The notes under the pieces: model-generated
Seen by the model: the letters and a program-made list of their open reading frames with translations, nothing else
What the model was told of the DNA's origin: nothing
Databases searched by the model: none
Origin: an uncultured Acetatifactor sp.
GTDB taxonomy: Bacteria > Bacillota > Clostridia > Lachnospirales > Lachnospiraceae
Assembly (NCBI GenBank): GCA_910588225.1
Contig: CAJUQT010000079.1
Coordinates: forward strand, 1 to 10,660
Direction of reading: 5' to 3'
DNA: 10,660 bases
Shown: in pieces, positions 6,545-10,660 of the stretch
Numbering within the stretch: the stretch's first letter is position 1
How the letters are laid out: each line of letters opens with the position of its first letter
Made by a program: the position numbers and the translations under genes

Positions 6545-9049
6545 ATGTACGTATCTGTTGATGTGGCGGAGATGATAAACAAAGCGATTTCAGCGGCGAA
6601 GGATGCCCGTTTTGAATATGTGACACCAGAGCTGGCGCTGTATGTCCTGTGTGGGAGTGAATGGTTTGTCCGGGCTTTTGAGAACTGCGGCGGGAGTATT
6701 GACAGGCTTGTGAGGCGGCTGAAGGATTATCTGGATGAATATGTGGAGCCGGTGCCGGAAGGTGCCCAAAATACGCCGGGCTTATCTCAGGGAATGCACG
6801 ATGTGCTTGCGCTGGCCTGGGTTTCGGTGCAAAACAGCGGAAAAACCATGGTGGAGCTGACACATGTGGTACATGCGCTGTATGGACTGGAGGAAAGCTA
6901 TGCGGTTTATTATATGAGAGAGCAGGGCGTGGAACATGGGGAACTTCTGCAGGAAATGTGCATTGTCGCGGAGGAACTGACAGAGGAACAGAGGGACAAT
7001 GGAAGGACTGCCGATAAAAATGCGGTGCGGGATAGTGAAGCAGAAGAATTCGGTGAAGGAGGAAGCAGGAGAAGGGCAGGAGAAGTCTCCGAAGAAACGG
7101 AGAGTCGCCAGAGGAAAACTGTACAGGCAGAAAGTGGCCTGGCAGACAGCGAAGATGTGCTTTGGGAAGAGGCGCCTGAGGAAGAGAACGGGTTGAGGGA
7201 GGAGCGGACTGGAAGCGAAGAAGGATTTCAGAGTGGGATTCCTGATAGGGAGAATGGGCCGTGGGATGCGGATGACAGACAGAATACAGGCATGGCCGGG
7301 ACAAAGAGAAGAGACAATTTCTGGCGGCAGTATGCAGTGTGTCTGAACGAAAATCTGGATGGCATCAACCCTCTGATTGGGCGGGAAGAAGAACTGGAGC
7401 GGACAATGCAGATTCTCTGTCGCAGGGAGAAAAACAATCCGCTGCACATCGGGGACCCCGGTGTGGGGAAGACAGCAGTCACTTACGGCCTGGCCAGAAT
7501 ACTGGAGGAAGGGAAGGCCCCCGATCCTCTGAAAGGAGCAAGAATATTTGCGCTGGATCTGGGAAGCCTGCTGGCGGGCACTCAGTACAGAGGAGATTTC
7601 GAGAAACGTTTTAAACGGGTTATGGACAGTCTGAGCCATCAGGAAAAACCCATTATTTATATTGATGAGATTCACAATATCGTAGGGGCGGGTGCGGTGA
7701 ATGGAGGCACTTTTGACATTTCAAATATGCTGAAGCCTTACCTGGCGGCGGGACATATTCGCTTTATCGGGGCGACCACCCATGAGGAATATAAGAAGCA
7801 TTTTGAGAAAAATAAAAGTCTGGTCAGACGCTTTCAGAATATTGAAATCGGAGAGCCGGGAATTCAGGATACAGTCCGGATTCTGGAAGGGCTGAAAGAA
7901 AATTATGAGACGTTTCACGGTGTGATTTACGAAGAAGGCGTGCTGGAATACACAGCGGAGATGAGTGCAAAATATATCAACGAACGCTGGCTGCCGGATA
8001 AGGCAATTGATCTGATAGATGAGGCGGGAGCGTGGCGGCGGATGCATCCTCTGGAAACGAAAGAACAGATTGTGGAACGAAGTTTGATTGACGAAATCCT
8101 GTCGAAAACCTGTCATATTCAGAAACAGATTGTGGAGAGAGAGGAGACAGAAGCGCTGGCTGCATTGGAAGAACGGCTGTTGAATCGGATTTACGGACAG
8201 AATGAGGCAATCTCTCAGGTGGTCAATGCAGTGAAATTCTCAAGAGCCGGGCTTCTGGAAGATGGAAAGCCTCTGGCGAGCCTGCTGTTCGTGGGGCCTA
8301 CCGGAGTAGGTAAGACGGAAGTTGCCAGAAGCCTTGCCCGGGAGCTGGGGGTCAGCCTGGTACGCTTCGACATGAGCGAATATGAAGAAAAACATGCGGT
8401 GGCAAAACTTATCGGTGCCCCTGCAGGGTATGTGGGTTATGAGGAGGGAGGCCTGCTCACAGAGGCAATCCGGAAAAATCCTCACGCGGTGCTGCTGCTG
8501 GATGAAATGGAAAAAGCGCACCCGGATATCTATAACCTGCTGCTTCAGACCATGGATTATGCCACACTGACAGATAATCAGGGCAGAAAAGCGGATTTCC
8601 GCAATGTCATTATCATTATGACATCCAATGCGGGAGCAAGCCGAATCGGCAGGCATGGCATTGGCTTTCAGAGCCAGGATGTGAAAGCGGAAGCGATTCT
8701 GGAGGAAGTAAAGCGGATATTCCAGCCGGAATTTCGAAACCGCCTGAACAGAATTGTGGTATTTAACGGTATGAATGAGAAAATGGCGGAGCAGATTACA
8801 GAGAAAAAGCTGGGTGAGCTTCAGAAGATGCTTCTGCGGAAAAATGTGGAGCTGTCTGTGGACAGGACTGCAGGACAGCTGGTTCAAAAGAAAGGCATTT
8901 CGGCGGAATTCGGTGCCAGGGAAATAGAACGTGTGATTCAGGGCGAAATCAAGCCCCTGCTGGTGGATGAAATCCTGTTCGGAACTCTGAAAAACGGGGG
9001 AAAATGTGAGCTCGCCGTCCGGGGAGATGCGTTTGAGCTGCGGATGTAA
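6545..9049 (+). CDS. clpA: ClpA-type AAA+ unfoldase with a long charged linker
   Basis: A hexameric ATP-driven unfoldase that threads substrates into ClpP. Numbering from GTG 6539: double Clp N domain 3-140; Glu/Arg-rich linker about 145-262; first AAA+ module with Walker A GDPGVGKT (305-312), Walker B IIYIDE (372-377) and arginine pair RRF (430-432); second module with Walker A GPTGVGKT (586-593), Walker B VLLLDE (651-656), sensor TSNAG (695-699) and sensor-2 GAR (792-794). IGF (708-710) is the ClpP-docking loop. It has no ClpB/ClpC coiled-coil middle domain. At about 835 residues it exceeds E. coli ClpA (758), mainly through the linker. Start choice: AGGAGG (6532-6537) is seven bases from ATG 6545 but one base from GTG 6539, so ATG 6545 is preferred (834 residues). 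ClpP is not in the window. No T-run terminator follows. Confidence 0.95.
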   Translation: MYVSVDVAEMINKAISAAKDARFEYVTPELALYVLCGSEWFVRAFENCGGSIDRLVRRLKDYLDEYVEPVPEGAQNTPGLSQGMHDVLALAWVSVQNSGKTMVELTHVVHALYGLEESYAVYYMREQGVEHGELLQEMCIVAEELTEEQRDNGRTADKNAVRDSEAEEFGEGGSRRRAGEVSEETESRQRKTVQAESGLADSEDVLWEEAPEEENGLREERTGSEEGFQSGIPDRENGPWDADDRQNTGMAGTKRRDNFWRQYAVCLNENLDGINPLIGREEELERTMQILCRREKNNPLHIGDPGVGKTAVTYGLARILEEGKAPDPLKGARIFALDLGSLLAGTQYRGDFEKRFKRVMDSLSHQEKPIIYIDEIHNIVGAGAVNGGTFDISNMLKPYLAAGHIRFIGATTHEEYKKHFEKNKSLVRRFQNIEIGEPGIQDTVRILEGLKENYETFHGVIYEEGVLEYTAEMSAKYINERWLPDKAIDLIDEAGAWRRMHPLETKEQIVERSLIDEILSKTCHIQKQIVEREETEALAALEERLLNRIYGQNEAISQVVNAVKFSRAGLLEDGKPLASLLFVGPTGVGKTEVARSLARELGVSLVRFDMSEYEEKHAVAKLIGAPAGYVGYEEGGLLTEAIRKNPHAVLLLDEMEKAHPDIYNLLLQTMDYATLTDNQGRKADFRNVIIIMTSNAGASRIGRHGIGFQSQDVKAEAILEEVKRIFQPEFRNRLNRIVVFNGMNEKMAEQITEKKLGELQKMLLRKNVELSVDRTAGQLVQKKGISAEFGAREIERVIQGEIKPLLVDEILFGTLKNGGKCELAVRGDAFELRM

Positions 9050-9141
9050 CGTAATGGTCCAGGCAGGTCGCCGAACGGCTCCGTTACAATAGCCGGGACA
9101 GGTCGCGTAGCAGGAGACGGATAACTATATAGCGAAAGACC
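9045..9141. repeat. Inverted repeats between clpA and dcd
   Basis: TGTAACG (9045-9051, containing the clpA stop) pairs perfectly with CGTTACA (9082-9088). A second TGTAACG (9155-9161) overlaps the dcd -35. CAGGTCGC occurs twice (9064-9071 and 9099-9106), and GGTC 9101-9104 can pair with GACC 9138-9141. No T-run follows, so this is not a standard terminator; it may be an RNA-processing or weak stop structure. Confidence 0.4.
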
Positions 9142-9151
9142 GAAGATTTTA

Positions 9152-9180
9152 TTGTGTAACGGGAAACGACATGGTAGAAT
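9152..9180 (+). promoter_or_regulatory. Promoter of dcd
   Basis: -35 TTGTGT at 9152-9157, 17-base spacer, extended -10 TGGTAGAAT with TAGAAT at 9175-9180. The start is predicted near 9187. The ribosome site is AGGAGG at 9250-9255, eight bases before the start codon. Confidence 0.65.
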
Positions 9181-9263
9181 AGACAAGGTAAGGTTTTATG
9201 GAAGAGAACATTTAGCGTGATACACCAAATGATAAAGGTAAGATAATCAAGGAGGAACAGAAA

Positions 9264-9797
9264 ATGGTATTATCTGACGGAACGATATTCAGTATGTTGG
9301 AAAACGGCACACTGAAAATAAGTCCCATGGAGTGGGATCAGGTTCAGCCGGCAAGCGTTGACATCCGGCTGGGCAATACCTTCAGTATTGTGGAGGATTC
9401 TCCAACGGGAATTATTACTCTGGATAAGGAAATCAGGTATAAAACGATAGAAAGTGATACCTATGTCCTGCTGCCGAATCAGTTCGTTCTGGCGACCACC
9501 ATGGAATATTTTGAGCTGCCGAATGATCTGACTGCTTTTGTGGAGGGAAGAAGCTCTCTGGGAAGAATGGGATTGTTCATTCAAAATGCAGGATGGGTGG
9601 ATCCTGGTTTCAAGGGTGAGATCACACTGGAGCTGTACAATGTCAATCGCTGTGCCATTGAGCTGAAGGCCGGACGCAGGGTGGGACAGCTGGTTTTTTC
9701 ACGGATGGATGCCATGGCGCTGAATCCTTATAACGGAAAATACCAGGGGCAGAAGGGAGCCACAGGCTCCAAAGCTTTTCTGGACGAAGAAGTATAG
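9264..9797 (+). CDS. dcd: dCTP deaminase (possibly bifunctional, dUMP-forming)
   Basis: A cytosolic trimeric enzyme of the dUTPase fold that deaminates dCTP to dUTP, feeding dUMP to thymidylate synthesis. Conserved blocks: QPASVDIRLG (28-37), EGRSSLGRMGLF (94-105), GFKGEITLELYN (115-126) whose E123 matches the catalytic glutamate E138 of E. coli, and the nucleotide-closing tail YQGQKGATGSK (160-170). At 177 residues it is typical of Firmicute members. The segment NAGWVDPGF (108-116) resembles the bifunctional dCTP deaminase/dUTPase enzymes of Methanocaldococcus and Mycobacterium rather than the AHRIDPGW of enteric monofunctional enzymes, so direct conversion of dCTP to dUMP is plausible but unproven. 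It has its own promoter and a strong AGGAGG, and is a single-gene unit. ATG 9264 is secure. Confidence 0.95.
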   Translation: MVLSDGTIFSMLENGTLKISPMEWDQVQPASVDIRLGNTFSIVEDSPTGIITLDKEIRYKTIESDTYVLLPNQFVLATTMEYFELPNDLTAFVEGRSSLGRMGLFIQNAGWVDPGFKGEITLELYNVNRCAIELKAGRRVGQLVFSRMDAMALNPYNGKYQGQKGATGSKAFLDEEV

Positions 9798-9806
9798 ATT
9801 GATAAC

Positions 9807-9839
9807 TTGCTGCTGGTGTTGCTGGGAACCTGGCAGCAA
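9807..9839 (+). terminator. Hairpin after dcd (weak terminator)
   Basis: TTGCTGC (9807-9813) pairs perfectly with GCAGCAA (9833-9839) across a 19-base loop, ten bases past the dcd stop. The bases after it are AAAATTCT rather than a T-run, so termination efficiency is uncertain. The following 9840-9980 is A/T-rich and holds no gene that I can support. Confidence 0.45.
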
Positions 9840-9980
9840 AAATTCTATAAAATTTCACCATTCGCTGAATCAAAGCCTTTTCTACTCAATATTACCTTCA
9901 TTTTCATTCTAATTGCATATTGCTTTTCAGCTAATAAGTAAATGAAAAAGAGCATTCATCCTTGACCATTTGTCTCAGGC

Positions 9981-10445
9981 CTAATTCCAGTCACAGACCT
10001 TTCCCAATAACGCCGCACAGGCTTCCAGACCTGCGCGATCTTCTGCGTCAAAGCGGTTATAAACGGGACTGTCAATGTCCAGAACAGCCATCAGATGACC
10101 GGAATCATGAACAGGGACAACGATTTCCGAATTGGATGCGCCGTCGCAGGCGATATGGCCCGGAAATTCATGGACATTTGCCACTACCTGGGTGGCACCG
10201 GCAGCGGCGGCAGTTCCGCAGACACCTTTTCCAAACGCAATGCGGACACAGGCTGGTCTGCCCTGGAAGGGACCGAGGACAAGCTGGTTTCCGCGGACCA
10301 GGTAAAAACCTGCCCAGTTGATTTCCTCCAGATTCATATTCAGTACGGCGGAAGCATTGGACAGATTTGCGATAGTATCCCGTTCGGATTCTGTGACTGC
10401 TTTCAGCTGTGCAAGGATTAAGGGATAATCGGTTTTGATTCGCAT
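9981..10445 (-). CDS. msrC: Free methionine-(R)-sulfoxide reductase, GAF domain (fRMsr / MsrC)
   Basis: A cytosolic antioxidant enzyme that reduces free L-methionine-(R)-sulfoxide, with thioredoxin recycling the disulfide. The whole 154-residue chain is one GAF domain, a normal length for the YebR/fRMsr family. The three redox cysteines are present as C66 (GRPACVRIAFG), C76 (GKGVCGTAA) and C100 (PGHIACDGASNSEI); their spacing of 10 and 24 residues equals that of C84, C94 and C118 in E. coli. INWAGFYL (42-49) and VLDIDSP (121-127) are further family blocks. ATG 10445 follows AAGGAAG (minus strand) at normal spacing. It is a single gene with its own promoter, converging on dcd. No sigma-B, OxyR or PerR box was recognised. 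Other GAF proteins lack this cysteine triad, so the call is firm. Confidence 0.95.
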   Translation of the reverse strand: MRIKTDYPLILAQLKAVTESERDTIANLSNASAVLNMNLEEINWAGFYLVRGNQLVLGPFQGRPACVRIAFGKGVCGTAAAAGATQVVANVHEFPGHIACDGASNSEIVVPVHDSGHLMAVLDIDSPVYNRFDAEDRAGLEACAALLGKVCDWN

Positions 10446-10517
10446 GGTATATCTTCCTTTTCATTGTCTGTTGCTGGCAACGTTTAAAGTTCCGAGAAAA
10501 TGTTATGCTTTGAACTG

Positions 10518-10546
10518 ATGTTAGCACATCGGGGATGGAGATGCAA
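10518..10546 (-). promoter_or_regulatory. Promoter of the methionine sulfoxide reductase gene
   Basis: On the minus strand: -35 TTGCAT (10541-10546), 17-base spacer, extended -10 TGCTAACAT (TAACAT at 10518-10523), about 72 bases upstream of the start codon. Confidence 0.6.
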
Positions 10547-10560
10547 GGACCGTTTTGCGG

Positions 10561-10650
10561 AAAGGGTGCCGGAGGCGCCGCCCTTTAGTCACTAAAAGCG
10601 AAATTCCCCGACAAATCCAAGCCGGCCGTTTCTGTAAATCTTTCTTTACA
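10561..10650. repeat. Small inverted repeats at the window end
   Basis: Three structures follow one another: AAAGGGTG with its GC-rich partner ending CCCTTT (10561-10586), TTTAGT-C-ACTAAA (10584-10596), and TGTAAA/TTTACA with a six-base loop (10633-10650). None has a T-run on either strand. The region upstream of the reductase promoter holds no gene that I can support. Confidence 0.35.
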
Positions 10651-10660
10651 AATGTATCCG

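Noticed and set aside
6219..7304. 361-codon open frame on the minus strand opposite clpS and the start of clpA
   Set aside because: It is a mirror of high-GC third positions in clpS/clpA; it is Pro/Ser/His-rich with no recognisable domain, and the + strand genes are certain.

Overview
The window looks like a chromosomal stretch from a low-to-mid-GC Clostridia, most likely a Lachnospiraceae-type Firmicute. This is inferred from strong AGGAGG-type ribosome sites, consensus sigma-A promoters, the AraC/glycan-degradation flavour of the left end, and the protein families present. No rRNA, tRNA, CRISPR array, insertion sequence or phage gene was recognised.

Left end (1-2140, + strand): the C-terminal part of an AraC-family regulator, then a protein that reads like the non-catalytic C-terminal half of a large glycoside-hydrolase-like enzyme. 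Both lack a convincing start and ribosome site, so this looks like the worn-down remnant of a carbohydrate-use locus.

2239-3654: a self-contained metal-homeostasis unit. A consensus promoter drives a leader that matches the yybP-ykoY manganese riboswitch core, with a terminator/antiterminator platform. It is followed by a CaCA-family cation exchanger gene and a strong intrinsic terminator. The layout predicts that the exchanger exports Mn2+ (or Mn2+/Ca2+) when the metal is plentiful.

3828-5942 (- strand): a single gene, with its own promoter, for a membrane protein with an N-terminal zinc ribbon, a Ser/Gly/Gln-rich linker, one membrane helix and a long leucine-rich-repeat ectodomain. It converges on the exchanger gene.

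6094-9049 (+ strand): a clpS-clpA operon behind an extended -10 promoter. ClpS delivers N-degron substrates to the ClpA unfoldase, which passes them to ClpP (not in the window). This ClpA has an unusually long charged linker between its N domain and first AAA+ module.

9152-9839 (+ strand): dcd, a dCTP deaminase with its own promoter, making dUMP/dUTP for thymidylate synthesis. The right end (9981-10546, - strand) is a free methionine-(R)-sulfoxide reductase of the GAF family with its three redox cysteines, plus its promoter. The last 100 bases hold only small inverted repeats.
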